NCBI GenBank assembly: GCA_900128395.1
Contig: LT649295.1
Span: forward strand, 1 to 43,938
Length of the DNA: 43,938 nucleotides
Source of the DNA: Stramenopiles sp. TOSAG23-2
Taxonomy: Eukaryota; Sar
Direction of reading: 5' to 3'
Under the pieces are notes generated by a model, which was given only the letters and a program-made list of their open reading frames with translations, was not told the DNA's origin and ran no database searches. Position 1 is the stretch's first letter, and the number at the start of each line of letters is the position of its first letter. The position numbers were made by a program, and so were the translations under genes. This document shows, piece after piece, positions 20,601 through 31,574 of the stretch.

Positions 20601-23600
20601 CATCATTAAATGCGTTCAATCCTGTACTAACAGTGCCATACAGGAAGAACCGGATGTTGCCAAAACCTTCCATGTCATTTGTACCTCGTGATACGAGCAG
20701 CAGTCGTGGTAGTGGTGGCACGATCAATTTTATATATGGTGGAATCACTCAATCAATTAGTAATGGCAATAATATTGCCAATGCAGTATCAACTGCTTTA
20801 GGTACCGTATTGGGAAAAGTTTCCAGCAAAAGTATTGTTGTGAAAAAAACATTTGATTTATTTGATATGTGTGGTACCATAGCACATACAGTACAAATGA
20901 GCCATGCTTCTAATATCGAGAATCCACAAATTTCACTATTTGGAACTAGAGGTGGCGTTACTGCGCATGCCATGTCATGGTCTTCAAGAAACGACAAGAT
21001 CAACTTGGCTTCTCCTCAGACAGCCGTTGGTATGTCTTTATCTGTTCAAGTTGATGGAAATGGTGGTGCTGTTATTGGTAACGATGTTGGGGGGGTAGCA
21101 GAATTAGTTGCAAAGGATGAAGTATCCGCTAATGCAGGTTATGTACGTCTTGGCGGTAGTGCCCAAGCAATAAATGTTCGCGTGCAGCATGAACGGGGTG
21201 AAATGCAAACAGCGGTAGTGGAGGATGAAGCAGGCTTTCCTATCCCATGTACTTCAAATGCAGAAGAAGATTACGATGAGACTGAAAATTTTGTTGAAGG
21301 TGCCTTTAGTGGTGATGTTCAGTGTGCATTAGCCATTGAAGAAGAAGAAAACAAGGATGCAAATTTTGGCAAGAATGGCCAAACTCGACGTCGTCTACGA
21401 CATCAAGGTTTGGATACTAAAGACATAAATGATCATTATGATGATGATGATGATGATGTTAAAATAACTTCAAATACTTTACATTTCCCAGGTGAAGATA
21501 CATGGGCAGCGCGCCCCACAATTACAGGAGAGCATCCCTTATTAATTCCAAAAGACCAATTACACAATTTAAATGTCGCAGTACCATTGTTACAGCGAAA
21601 GTACAAATATGGAGAAGTGGTGACTGGAGTTGTTGAAAAGCATTTAAAACAAGAAATGTTACGACGACGAGCATTATCAGGAGATGAAGAAGAAGTAAAT
21701 ACTAATAAACCATCTACCGATAGTGTATACGAGCTGCCACCAGGAAAAGGTAATTTCAATGACCCTTCAACATGGGGAGGAAACCCTGTACCAACTAAAG
21801 ATACACACGATATTGTGTATGTTCCAGCAGGTTTTAATTTAACACTAGACACGGATGCATATATTCGTGTATGGATCATTGAAGGGCGGCTTGATTTTGC
21901 CACAAATAAAGACATACACATGGAGGGTGAATTTATTGTTGTCAATGGAAACGATGCGCATTTTACAATTGGAGAGCCAAATGATCCATATCCAAAGCAG
22001 GCAACTATAACAATGCATGGGCATTGGCGTTCATTAGGTTTACCAAAATTTGGAGTGAAAGTTATAGCGATGACAAGTGGCAAAATGACGTTTTATGGGA
22101 AAGAAGTGGAGCCATGGTCACTTTTACATGCGACCGTGAATGCAGAGGAAAATATTATATACGTACAAGGTGATTTGAGAACGAAAGGCTGGGTTCCCAA
22201 TGCAAGACTTCTCGTTTCATCGACTGGATATGGAACTGAAAGAAATTGCCGTATAGATAGAAAAGATAAATGCCAAACTGAAGAAGTTCAAGTACAATCT
22301 ATAACCATTGTATCGCCTGGGAATGTAATGAAGGTAACACTGAAAAATCCTTTATCGTACACACATTTAGGCGAATCAATAGCAATACCAGGAGCGGAAA
22401 ACGGAGAGACTGTGGAGCGAAGGGCAACAGTAGCTTTGCTTGATAGAAATATAAATGTTAAGGGAACAGATGTAGAAGGATTTGGTGCCCAAACAATGAT
22501 GTTAAGTGGCCAAATGGTCTTAGATTACGTTGAATTTGGACCATTCGTTGGGCAAGCATTTCAATTAGGAAGATACGCAGTGCATTTTCACACTCCGAAC
22601 GAACCACTATTTAAAAATGGTTTACAAACCAGTAATGATCCGAAAATGCAAGGTTCCCATCAAGCATTAAGTCGCGTAAGGGGCTGTGCTATTCATGGAA
22701 GTAACAATCGCGCTATAGCGGTTCATGGATGTCACTTTTTACCAGTCGAACGAAATATTGCGTATAATATAATGGGCCATGCGATGTTTATTGAAGATGG
22801 TATTGAGCAACATAATATTTTGAAAGAAAATGTTGTAATGATGGTGCACCAAGCATGGTCATTGTTAAATACAGACACAACGCCGGCTTGTTTTTGGATT
22901 TCAAATTCTAATAATAGATTTATACGTAATCGTGCAATAGGTTCAACTCATCATGGATATTGGTTTGATCCACCAGGCGGCCCGACTGGACCATCATCAG
23001 GAAGAAAGATCGTTATCACTGAATTCGACAAAGAAATATTCTATTATGACGAATATACTAAGGATAGTTCTGGTAATCCATGGAGTTTTCCAGGTCAAAC
23101 AACAACTAAATACTGCGTCGATAAAAAATATTGCATTAATCTAGAGGAAGTTGTCAAAACAAGATCAGCTCCACTTCTCCAATTTGATAATAATACTGCT
23201 AGCTCAAATGGAGAGCATGGGGTATGGATAGACAAGATTGATTATAAGATATTTAAAAAGCCGAATCCAAAATCAAGGGAAGTATACATGCGGAGAAATA
23301 TGTACATGAACAATGTTTTGGCTTTCAATAACAGAAAGGAAGGAATCGGCGTTGTGATGGGCGTTGGACACTTACAAATTCTCGATGCAATATGCATGGG
23401 CAATGGTGTAAATATTGGCTACATGAAAATGAGTGCGAGTGGATGGGCAACAGCAGAAAATAATTGGCAAGGTCATTTAATTGAGCGGGCTTTAATACGC
23501 GGAGACCCGGGGAGGAGAACGATGGGAATCGGATTACCGCATGGTGCTTGGCTCACTGTCAAAGATACATTATTTAGCAGATATATTAAGGATCTTCCTA

Positions 23601-26600
23601 TCCATCACTGTTTGATTTGTGGAGGGGGTAAGGGTGGCATGGAAATTAGATTTTTAGGGACAAGATTCGTCGAATCGCCAAAGCTGCCACGATTACAATT
23701 CGATGGTTATTGGGGAAGCAATATTATATATGATATGGATGGAAAATTAACAAATACATCAAAACCAACTTGGGCACATTCGGTAAGTGGGGCAGCAACA
23801 TTATTCGATGGCAATTCACCACTGGGGCATTTTCCACCAGAATATTGCCAGTTTAGTAAAATGGTTGATGGTGTAATATGCGATGATCGGGTGTCCATGC
23901 GAGAAGTACAATTTAGGATGATTCTTCCAATGGCTTGGATACCAATAAGACTCCAAACGGGGCCCAAACAAGTGTCTTTACCTGTACCGTACTATAACTA
24001 CGATTCGCAGGGGCGGAGATACAATTGGCATATGACAGTAGTTGTGGTAAAAACTGCAGACGCAGTTCCAATCGTTCACAACATGACATTTTTAATGCAA
24101 CCATGGGAAGTAGATGACCCCGACTCTTGGTTAGGTGAAGTTCGTGAGATGCGACCCAATGAATGGACTATTCTACGTATTCCTACTCTTCGAAATCCTT
24201 GGAAATGGAAATTTGGTAAACATGCAAGTGATCTCTCTACAAATGATTACAAACAATCCACTTATACGTATAATAAAACTGCAGCACCACTTACCTATAC
24301 AGGATTTGTGCACGGCCAATACAGCTATATCCCTGTCAAAGATGTAAAAGATTTTAATGTAATACCAGATCCGGGAATATTAGATGTTTTAATATCTGGA
24401 AAATCGCTTTTAGATAGTGCAGCGAATACAGCTAGTTTTTCAAACGTACCATGGTTTAGGAGTTGGGCGCCAAACGAATACTGGACACGGTATGATGGAA
24501 AATACAATGCCTACCCAATTTGCAATACTGGTGGTGGTTGTTCCGGAGTAACTCAATTGGGTTTCGGTATGAAGCGAACAAATTGTGCTCCAGGAGATTC
24601 CGTGCGATGTTTACCAATGGGTAAGCCTGCTAATTGCTTTTCAGATGCGCCATTTCCTGAGGGTGCGAAAGTGAAACGGACGTTTAAATGGTGCGATACA
24701 ATACCTGGTGAATGGTCTCCTCCAAAATTTGGAGATGATGTTCTAATAAAAGTAGGGTGGACGGTCATTTTGGACGATACATGTTTAGAAACGGAGATTG
24801 TAAGACATTTAGACGTTTATGGCAGTTTATTGCTTCGTGATCCTGGTGCTGGAAAAACTGTAAAATTGAGAGCACAAACGATCCATGTGGCAGCTGGAAA
24901 GGGTTACCTGGAAGCTGGTACTACTACGTTACCAATATCAAATGGAAATGTCCGACTTGAATTGAATGGTAATCGTTACAGCAATCCAAGATATGGGTAT
25001 GGACTCGAGACTAAATATATTGCAGTCTTAGGTAGAATAAGTTTAGTTGGGAAATCCTTAGGAGACCACAATCAAACCACTTGGGGTACGTTACAAGCAA
25101 ATGCAATGAAAGGTGAAACACAATTGAAGATGGAATCATACATTTTTGATGCATGGAAGGTAGATGATGAGATTATGCTCGGTGGTGGGCACATGGAAGA
25201 TGGCAATACTGGCTTTGATTCCGAGGATCGTTGCAAAATCACGTCAGTGACAAAAGTATCAAAACATACTGTAATTGGATGTGAGGAACCTTTTAAAAAT
25301 GATCATAGTGGGCCAAATAATAAAGGTGATATGACGTTTAGAGGGGCACCGGTAACACTTATACATTCAACCAATCACCGCGTCCATGTTGTAGGAATGG
25401 AAGACGATACAAAGGCCAATTCAGTGCAACAATATGGTGTAACACTTCAAGTTTTAGCTACAAAGAAAGGGCCAATGGGAAAAATTGGAAGAAAAGCCAT
25501 TAAAAACAATGCAATTGACCCAGAATCAGCTCGCACACGAGAAGCATTATCAGCTGCAGATTATGTACCGCCAAAAGAGTGCGAAAAAAAACAAGGTGAT
25601 GTTATTGTGATGAACACTGGATTTACACATTGTGGCCAACGAGGTGCACAAGCATGTTTAGCTGTTCGCCCAGGATTTCGAGGCGAATTTAATGTTGATG
25701 CACTTGTTAAACAAGGTATTGCTTCTGTAGCTATGATTAAACATTCCACATTTTCCGATGCTTATTTTACAGGAATTGTAGTTACGGCAAGCGGGGTTAT
25801 TGTCGAAGATAATGCCGTTACTAATACTTATAATGGTGGTTTAAGTATATCTGGATCAAACAACAAAGTGATAAACAACGCTGCTATTAAAATATTTAAT
25901 GACATGTACAGCATGTTTCATGACATGGGGGCAGTAGGTATGGCTTTAAAAGGAAACGGTATATGGAAGAACAATGCTGTTTCTTTGAGCCAATACACTG
26001 GCTTTCAATTAGGTGGAAGGCCGTGTGGAGTTGAAGACAAGTTATCCGAGGCAAGTGGATTTTTGGTTTATTGGGGAGGTCAAGTTGGGGTAGCTCTTAT
26101 GGGTGGTGAGGAAATTGGGTATCCACGCGAACCTGCAGAGGCATACCCGGAAACCGCAAAATGCCGTGAATGGCGAGATATAGAGGTTCAAGGGGCAAAT
26201 ATGTTTGGTGTTCAATCTAGCTCTCATAAAAACAAGTGCGTTCGATTAAATAGATTGGCATTATGGGATACCGGCCTTGGGGTCTCCTTATGGTTATCAA
26301 ACGGTGATTCTGGTCGTGGTTCACGATCAAACTCAGGTGCATTTGCAGAGATTGCAGATTCTACAATAGTTGGTTCCAACTCGAGATGCAGAAACGATGG
26401 AATAGCATTTCCAAATTTTTATGCGGGCACAAAACCATATCGTCCAAGCCAAGGTGTTGAAACCCCATCAAGGTATGGTGGGTCGATCATAAAGAATGTT
26501 AAATTTGTTGATTTTGGTACTTGCAACAACGGCAAAGGCCAGAACTACGCCATGGTCAACAACATGGCGCGTGCAAGATACGCATACGTTTACCACGACG

Positions 26601-28759
26601 TTGCAAATAGTGTGGAAATTTCAGGGTTATCCTTCGAAAATACCCCAGAAGATAATAAACTCAAGATGCTCCCACCACCAAAGGGTAGAATTGGTAATAT
26701 GAAGTGGGGATGTGCACAGATTTACTGTGACGGAGATCGAAGTTTGTTCATCGTTGATAAAGATGGGTCATTGCTTGGCAACGAGGAAACAGGAACATTA
26801 GTTCCGTTTAATGAATTAGGTTGGAAAGAGAAGCTAACGTACGTCGATGCATTAGGCCGAGAAACAATGGAATCGTTGATTCCTTACACAGCACAATGGC
26901 GGGTAGATGGTAGTAGAATTGTTCCATTGCAAGGAGCTGACAAATTGTACGATGAAGCAGGAATTTTACGCGAAGGGTGTACCTTTCAAGACGCTTGGCA
27001 AGCATATAAATGTCCAAATGCAGAACATCGCCAAATAGTGTTTGAATCCCTGGATAGGGATCACAAAATGCGCCGTTTGTCCCCAACGTCAGTATTAACT
27101 CGATTAAATGATAAACGATACATGGCTTTGTACACTGGCCCTGGTCGGTATAAAATCGAGTGGAGTGGGGCTATTAAACGAAGCGTAACATTATGGGTAA
27201 CAGGTCATAAAGGGGCAACGCATGAAGTGCATCATACGAGCACAAATCCTGGTATTCAACGGGTCGGGATGTCTGGAGCAACAATGAACGACGCGGTGCA
27301 CATAAAATTGTACTATGGAGTGGCAAATAATGTAGATTTATACGTAAACGAAGAACTTGTTCCACCATTGGCCAAAGTTACATTTGAAAATCCAGATGGG
27401 CCAGATTTGAGCAACCGTGGCACTTTAAGTGACCAACCCCATGGTGCAAACTATTACGATCGTTTAAATGGTTATATGGAATTTGTATTACGAGGTCCAC
27501 AACCTGTCGTCATCCGCATATCCAATATGATTGTATTGACAGGAACGATAACCGTAACCGAGGATGAATTTTTCGTACCTGGTCTTCTTGGTTTAACGAG
27601 AAATATTGCCTTGTTATTGGGAATCGATGAAAGTCGAATTGCAGTTGCTGGGGTTGGTGATTATAAAGATGCAAAAGAAAAAGCAAGTGTCGGCCATAAC
27701 CGAAGACGCTTAGCAAACGAGCCGGTAACGTTGGACTTTGTCATTACAGAAACCAAACGTGGTGAATTGTCTCAAAACACAAATGGAGAGACATCTACTA
27801 GTGCAGAAGAAGCATTGATGGCTGAATCTGGCAAAGAGTTAAATAATTTTGGCAAGCAATTAATTGACACACCAGAGGCAGAGCTTACAAAGAACACACA
27901 GGTCCAAATTGTTCAATCATTTAAATTGACACAGGAGGCGAGTGTTCCAACGCCTGGTTGGTATGGGTGCGAAGTGAAAGCGTTCAAAGACGGCATTTGC
28001 GATTGTAACTGTGGTCGTTGGGATCCAGATTGCGATGATAGCGATACAAACCAAGATGCAGAAGTTGATCCGCGAGGATGCCCTTCAAGTATTATAGGAA
28101 ATCTTACACATCATGTAGAAGCGTTACGTGAATTTTGTGTCAATTATAAAGACTCAGTCATTTGCGAAAATGTTGAAGAATTTGATTTGTGTGAAGAATG
28201 GCCTTGCCAAGATAAAAATGTATCTGTGGAGCTTAGAAATGAAGTCGCTCGAGCGACATCTTTTGCATCGGTATGCAAAAAAACCAATCCATCAGATCCA
28301 TTGCCTTCAGAAGGATACGTCAACGATGGTAAATGTGCTTTAATTTTCAAATTTGATGCTGTTGAAAAGGAGGAAATTATTGATGAAAAGAAAAATGAAT
28401 CAATACTTTCCAACCTAGTACCAAAAACAATTGGAGGTTGGATCGTTTTTTTGATTGTTGTTGGAATTATAGTGTTTCTCATAGCTGTAACAGTGTGGTA
28501 TTTTAAAGTCTTCAAGCCGAAGAAAAAGAAAGAAGTGAAGAGTGTATTTAGTGCATTTCAAGCGGGAAGACGTGCACAGAAAAATGGTTCCGAGACACAG
28601 ATTGATGATACAGAAATAAATAGTAATGGGATTGAAATGATGACTTCATCAAATAAAAAGAATTTAGCAGTTGGTGGCACATCATCTGCGGTTGTGGCCT
28701 TAGTTATGGATGGTGATGATAATGAAAGAAACAAAGAAAAGGTTGTCGAAACTATATGA
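17651..28759 (+). CDS. Fibrocystin-L-like (PKHD1L1-type) giant single-pass receptor
   Basis: 3702 codons with no intron. An N-terminal signal/anchor (~1-36) is followed by IPT/TIG-like units (GSITGGGYINIYGKDL; PRAVHAGDLITVYGQTC; VLRVHGKHLNESNVQIKWGG). A PA14-like region spans ~455-605. A G8 domain is at ~1359-1490 (GNFNDPSTWGGNPVPTKD) with a parallel beta-helix region after it (GCAIHGSNNRAIAVHGCHF). A second G8 is at ~2355-2490 (PKFGDDVLIKVGWTVILD) with a second beta-helix region (GVIVEDNAVTNTYNGGLSI). A Lin-12/Notch-like Cys cluster is near 3435-3475 (DGICDCNCGRWDPDCDD). The transmembrane segment is ~3595-3617 (IVFLIVVGIIVFLIAVTVWYF), then a ~85-residue basic tail. The order matches fibrocystin-L of animals and protists. 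Three RRR motifs (~1245, ~1338, ~3350) could be convertase sites. Ligand unknown. Confidence 0.93.
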   Translation: MKNYFNNGMPTSMIIISVMMFYFTSIITNSILMVAAANPTANFVLPNRGSITGGGYINIYGKDLLPSKDKKGGALFDAGIKAKWGVGPNSSISCDPINYLSNDGKIVCVPSALDNKLNGREISTLSNCDGRQLYLNAPPPMTLWVDNVGGPLRHPNYPTASTSLLGKCGGGGGKKNRIWQCSREIMIGSTPILASVVPRAVHAGDLITVYGQTCFGDDFQYIKDEKISLKSDFSMSGEETRDHFGLKSDIIRIRVGKYICETKNSAGRYYRSNKGHVKGRCSSFSSWFQCRLPEGIEPGKYPIQFETVNNGHSITSISGYGFNINNASEAFSVQVLPKSTKKISILNITSVANTNVLRVHGKHLNESNVQIKWGGQSCTKNSIKYNEILCTKSTNTASTGNKYYLGPIAWLREKYVFFKESDMAYALAGEAWSTAIEGFKMNSRPSPGEIMDKLRTGTLKTGYAKIRISSLLPGSHAGTPWEYQSENPSIDLKQTYGRRGAIFQRVSGIYKATHNGYLRMVSRHTAGNLMTVRVCNTVNPDLCYENSDKIIISETLHFNDISVRTPWFQVVKDNSYLIELLVKYNPQHNRKWGGFNVDFDFSYKGNDNDGETAQSNVGYTGPYTPRRARNAQYVLRTSGIAADTITIVVRKGESNIFDLSLANGTVPIPVRGVRFPPRYFRNIIRDSLKWATCDELPARSKKMEVFRYHQIHPFDVEGRWIMAKDTNAFITNSLPKSTKVGGISGASIDYSTSYCGSLSQHINLNAIPDGRVIVPPLSISAHGKDYPYLNFAYKLTPNARVTMLLRLYMRKRFFTCAVLLTHPEPANGVTAHPTCINLQNQIVADGAWHELSFNWRSLLTSESNAFNALFPSINTGVQLMSIAIGAQVHLSSCPSKQDNADTHNEGSGSLSGEMWIDAVSVTKSSYSFNRQKRTETQMAGMVEGKSAVTHIDVDTQTNADKTEDKVTIKLYRTDQCVTSASSAPSLNAFNPVLTVPYRKNRMLPKPSMSFVPRDTSSSRGSGGTINFIYGGITQSISNGNNIANAVSTALGTVLGKVSSKSIVVKKTFDLFDMCGTIAHTVQMSHASNIENPQISLFGTRGGVTAHAMSWSSRNDKINLASPQTAVGMSLSVQVDGNGGAVIGNDVGGVAELVAKDEVSANAGYVRLGGSAQAINVRVQHERGEMQTAVVEDEAGFPIPCTSNAEEDYDETENFVEGAFSGDVQCALAIEEEENKDANFGKNGQTRRRLRHQGLDTKDINDHYDDDDDDVKITSNTLHFPGEDTWAARPTITGEHPLLIPKDQLHNLNVAVPLLQRKYKYGEVVTGVVEKHLKQEMLRRRALSGDEEEVNTNKPSTDSVYELPPGKGNFNDPSTWGGNPVPTKDTHDIVYVPAGFNLTLDTDAYIRVWIIEGRLDFATNKDIHMEGEFIVVNGNDAHFTIGEPNDPYPKQATITMHGHWRSLGLPKFGVKVIAMTSGKMTFYGKEVEPWSLLHATVNAEENIIYVQGDLRTKGWVPNARLLVSSTGYGTERNCRIDRKDKCQTEEVQVQSITIVSPGNVMKVTLKNPLSYTHLGESIAIPGAENGETVERRATVALLDRNINVKGTDVEGFGAQTMMLSGQMVLDYVEFGPFVGQAFQLGRYAVHFHTPNEPLFKNGLQTSNDPKMQGSHQALSRVRGCAIHGSNNRAIAVHGCHFLPVERNIAYNIMGHAMFIEDGIEQHNILKENVVMMVHQAWSLLNTDTTPACFWISNSNNRFIRNRAIGSTHHGYWFDPPGGPTGPSSGRKIVITEFDKEIFYYDEYTKDSSGNPWSFPGQTTTKYCVDKKYCINLEEVVKTRSAPLLQFDNNTASSNGEHGVWIDKIDYKIFKKPNPKSREVYMRRNMYMNNVLAFNNRKEGIGVVMGVGHLQILDAICMGNGVNIGYMKMSASGWATAENNWQGHLIERALIRGDPGRRTMGIGLPHGAWLTVKDTLFSRYIKDLPIHHCLICGGGKGGMEIRFLGTRFVESPKLPRLQFDGYWGSNIIYDMDGKLTNTSKPTWAHSVSGAATLFDGNSPLGHFPPEYCQFSKMVDGVICDDRVSMREVQFRMILPMAWIPIRLQTGPKQVSLPVPYYNYDSQGRRYNWHMTVVVVKTADAVPIVHNMTFLMQPWEVDDPDSWLGEVREMRPNEWTILRIPTLRNPWKWKFGKHASDLSTNDYKQSTYTYNKTAAPLTYTGFVHGQYSYIPVKDVKDFNVIPDPGILDVLISGKSLLDSAANTASFSNVPWFRSWAPNEYWTRYDGKYNAYPICNTGGGCSGVTQLGFGMKRTNCAPGDSVRCLPMGKPANCFSDAPFPEGAKVKRTFKWCDTIPGEWSPPKFGDDVLIKVGWTVILDDTCLETEIVRHLDVYGSLLLRDPGAGKTVKLRAQTIHVAAGKGYLEAGTTTLPISNGNVRLELNGNRYSNPRYGYGLETKYIAVLGRISLVGKSLGDHNQTTWGTLQANAMKGETQLKMESYIFDAWKVDDEIMLGGGHMEDGNTGFDSEDRCKITSVTKVSKHTVIGCEEPFKNDHSGPNNKGDMTFRGAPVTLIHSTNHRVHVVGMEDDTKANSVQQYGVTLQVLATKKGPMGKIGRKAIKNNAIDPESARTREALSAADYVPPKECEKKQGDVIVMNTGFTHCGQRGAQACLAVRPGFRGEFNVDALVKQGIASVAMIKHSTFSDAYFTGIVVTASGVIVEDNAVTNTYNGGLSISGSNNKVINNAAIKIFNDMYSMFHDMGAVGMALKGNGIWKNNAVSLSQYTGFQLGGRPCGVEDKLSEASGFLVYWGGQVGVALMGGEEIGYPREPAEAYPETAKCREWRDIEVQGANMFGVQSSSHKNKCVRLNRLALWDTGLGVSLWLSNGDSGRGSRSNSGAFAEIADSTIVGSNSRCRNDGIAFPNFYAGTKPYRPSQGVETPSRYGGSIIKNVKFVDFGTCNNGKGQNYAMVNNMARARYAYVYHDVANSVEISGLSFENTPEDNKLKMLPPPKGRIGNMKWGCAQIYCDGDRSLFIVDKDGSLLGNEETGTLVPFNELGWKEKLTYVDALGRETMESLIPYTAQWRVDGSRIVPLQGADKLYDEAGILREGCTFQDAWQAYKCPNAEHRQIVFESLDRDHKMRRLSPTSVLTRLNDKRYMALYTGPGRYKIEWSGAIKRSVTLWVTGHKGATHEVHHTSTNPGIQRVGMSGATMNDAVHIKLYYGVANNVDLYVNEELVPPLAKVTFENPDGPDLSNRGTLSDQPHGANYYDRLNGYMEFVLRGPQPVVIRISNMIVLTGTITVTEDEFFVPGLLGLTRNIALLLGIDESRIAVAGVGDYKDAKEKASVGHNRRRLANEPVTLDFVITETKRGELSQNTNGETSTSAEEALMAESGKELNNFGKQLIDTPEAELTKNTQVQIVQSFKLTQEASVPTPGWYGCEVKAFKDGICDCNCGRWDPDCDDSDTNQDAEVDPRGCPSSIIGNLTHHVEALREFCVNYKDSVICENVEEFDLCEEWPCQDKNVSVELRNEVARATSFASVCKKTNPSDPLPSEGYVNDGKCALIFKFDAVEKEEIIDEKKNESILSNLVPKTIGGWIVFLIVVGIIVFLIAVTVWYFKVFKPKKKKEVKSVFSAFQAGRRAQKNGSETQIDDTEINSNGIEMMTSSNKKNLAVGGTSSAVVALVMDGDDNERNKEKVVETI

Positions 28760-30287
28760 TGGGAAAAGGAAAAGATATTAAAATTAAGGAAGGATGTGGT
28801 TTAGTTGAAACTGAATTAATATTTTGGAGATTTAGCACAAGGATCAAAAACATAGTGTAGTATCATAATGCATTTTTATCACATTTACGAACATATTTTT
28901 ATAATATGGTTAAAATCTAAGTTATAATAATTTTACACTTCTCGTGTTAAAGTAATATGCTCAATACTCAATTCGCAAGAATAATATGCTATCCTACTAA
29001 TAATAAAGCTCTCCTGACGTCGCCGCAAGCTCTCATGCTATTTTCATTAAAAAAAATACTACGTGTGTACGTCGTATCATTATTTATATTTTAAAGTAAT
29101 ACATTTATTTTTGCGAGGGCTCTTTTTTTTCAACACTACGCTTCGTACAAAATTATAAAATACTCGTACGAGTAATATTATGTGTATATACGTTAATTAT
29201 ATACTTCGTACCTCAATGATGTTTTTGTCCATTTCCTCGTTTTGTTTGTTGTTGCCACACTATATGTTACTTCTTTCTGTAACATTCGTATTGTATCTCT
29301 CTACACAGCATTGACATGTATGATTCCACTAGACATACTCCATTCATCAAGGCAGCAGAAATGGGAAATATGGATCACGTTCGTATATTCATGATGGGGA
29401 ATGACTTTGATATTGATTTGTACGGTCGATTCCTCTTTCCTCTTGACGGAAGCCAAGGTAGACAAACGGTTTTTTAAAAGGTATAATCAATTCCCAAAGA
29501 GTATGATGCAGCGATTCCTTTCCATGTTGCAAAATGCAAATGTGTATGCAATGACTTAAGCATCACATGTGTTCAATAATCGTTATAGCACAAACTCTTC
29601 TTATGTTAGTGTAACAAGTGGGTTAATTATTATATTACAAAGGAGATATAGCACATTATAGCTACCTCACAAATCACCTCAACCTCACATGTAATTTTGG
29701 ATCTTCTTCACCAGATTATAGTATGTAAATAGTATTGAGTTCCAATAGCATGCCAATAGCATTACGATACAAATATATATATCATCAATCGAATGAATAT
29801 TATAGATTTATACAATATAATATCATTTACGTACACAGATATCGATCAGAACAGAGCAGAACAATATCAAGAACTTCCATATTTTCAGAGCAAGTTGTTA
29901 AATAAAATAGGAAAGGAAATAACGATTTAGTAGTAGTAGTATATATATATATATAATTTTATTGGACATATCGTTTTTTTGTAATATTGTTTGAATCATT
30001 CTTTTTTTTTTTTTTAGAAATTATATTTATATAACGAAAAAGAAAGCAAATTAATAATATTTAATATAAAAAAGTTAAACGAAATATATATATTCTCGTC
30101 GTTAAATATATATAATATAAACGGATAATAAGCATCTTGATATTTGTAGTCATATTAATACCGAAAGAATAATAATAGAACATCGTATCACGCAACAGTT
30201 TATTTATATACATATAATATATATATAAAAAGATAGGAAACATCATCATCATAAATAAATAGTAAATTTATACAAAAAAATTATAAT
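28760..30287. other. 1.5-kb intergenic region with ankyrin relic
   Basis: Apart from the ankyrin remnant listed separately, this region is AT-rich with T- and TA-tracts (29940-30030, 30090-30235). No RNA gene or other coding segment was recognised. The final ~100 bases are presumably the promoter and leader of the oxidoreductase gene. Confidence 0.5.
29316..29579 (+). pseudogene. Ankyrin-repeat gene remnant
   Basis: From the ATG at 29316 a 53-codon frame encodes TPFIKAAEMGNMDHVRIFM followed by MGNDFDIDLYG, matching the ankyrin consensus TPLhhAA..G....V..LL..G.d.n. It stops at 29477. A second frame at 29505-29579 encodes DAAIPFHVAKCK, resembling the start of another repeat, and stops soon after. 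Splicing at CAAG/GTAGAC would need an intron of only about 42 bases, so decay of a larger ankyrin gene is the simpler reading. No long ankyrin ORF is in the window. Confidence 0.55.
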
Positions 30288-31574
30288 ATGTCTGAAGATG
30301 AGAAAAAAAAAGTCAATGTATTAATGATTGGTACTGGGGAATATACAACTGGTTTTGTTGGTGGTGGGAAAGCAGATTCGGATAAAGGTGCTGGTGTTGT
30401 TGGTGTTGTCATGTTTGATTTAAGACGACGCGGGAAGGTGGATAAATTGGGTTTAGTAGGGACGAATGGTGAAAAAATGCCACAAATACGCCAACATATG
30501 GAAAACAATATTGGTAAAGTATATAAAGATATGGATTTAACTTGTTCAACATTTCCAGAAGATGGTACTATTGATCGGGAAGCATATTTAAAAGCATTAG
30601 ATACATTTTCACCAGGTGATGCAGTCACTATATTTACTCCTGACAATACACATTGTAAAATAGCATTAGCAGCTATTGAACGAGGCTTACACGTACTTGT
30701 AACAAAACCACCTGTCAAAGAGTTGCAAGAGCATAAAGCACTTGTAGAGGCAGCGAAACGAAAAAATGTGTTAGTATTAGTCGAAGTACATAAACGATAT
30801 GATCCTATGTACGTTGATGCAAGAGATCGTATTAATAATTTAGGAGATTTTTCATATATGAATGCATATATGAGTCAACCTAAACATCAATTGGAAACAT
30901 TCCGTGCATGGGCTGGTAAATCAAGCGATATATCGTATTATTTAAATTCACACCATGTTGATTTTTTAGAATGGTGTGTACGTGATCGTGCACGTCCTAT
31001 ACGTGTCGCTGCATTTGCAGCAACTGGTGTTGCAAAAAGTAAAGGTATTGATACGGAAGATACGATTACATTAAATGTTACATGGAAAAATTTAAAAAGT
31101 GGTTCTATTGGTATTTCCGTATTTACATCATCTTGGATCGCACCTAAAAGTGACGTGCATTCACAACAACGTTTCTTTTACATGGGACATAAAGGCGAGG
31201 TACGTATTGATCAAGCTCATCGTGGTTTTAGTACAGCAACGGATGAATCTGGTTTTGCATCATGTAATCCATTATTTATGAAATATACACCTAGTGATGG
31301 TATGTTTAGTGGACAAAATGGTTATGGATATAAAAGTTTTGAAGTTTTCATCGATGCAGTACGAAGTGTAAATGCAGGTGAACAAAAACCTGAATATTAT
31401 GATGGAAAATTACCAACCATTGCTTCAACATTAGGTGCAACTGCTATTTTAGAAGCAGGTAGAAGAAGTTTAGATAGAAATGGACAACCATATGATATAT
31501 TATATGAGAACGAAGATGATATTAATGCTGAGCCAGTTGGTTTAAAACCTGTTGGTTACGCGCTTAAACATTAA
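30288..31574 (+). CDS. Gfo/Idh/MocA-family NAD(P)-dependent oxidoreductase
   Basis: 428 codons, complete. Residues ~8-150 form the Rossmann domain: [18 protein letters not shown] (glycine motif near 15-26), [20 protein letters not shown] and the family's EKP-like motif, here [10 protein letters not shown] with Thr in place of Glu. The catalytic domain continues from [20 protein letters not shown] through [16 protein letters not shown], where the HxxD-type residues are expected to act, and ends near NEDDINAEP. Members oxidise or reduce sugars, inositols or sugar acids with NAD(P); the substrate cannot be read from the sequence. No targeting sequence is seen, so cytosolic. No intron. Confidence 0.88.
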   Translation: MSEDEKKKVNVLMIGTGEYTTGFVGGGKADSDKGAGVVGVVMFDLRRRGKVDKLGLVGTNGEKMPQIRQHMENNIGKVYKDMDLTCSTFPEDGTIDREAYLKALDTFSPGDAVTIFTPDNTHCKIALAAIERGLHVLVTKPPVKELQEHKALVEAAKRKNVLVLVEVHKRYDPMYVDARDRINNLGDFSYMNAYMSQPKHQLETFRAWAGKSSDISYYLNSHHVDFLEWCVRDRARPIRVAAFAATGVAKSKGIDTEDTITLNVTWKNLKSGSIGISVFTSSWIAPKSDVHSQQRFFYMGHKGEVRIDQAHRGFSTATDESGFASCNPLFMKYTPSDGMFSGQNGYGYKSFEVFIDAVRSVNAGEQKPEYYDGKLPTIASTLGATAILEAGRRSLDRNGQPYDILYENEDDINAEPVGLKPVGYALKH

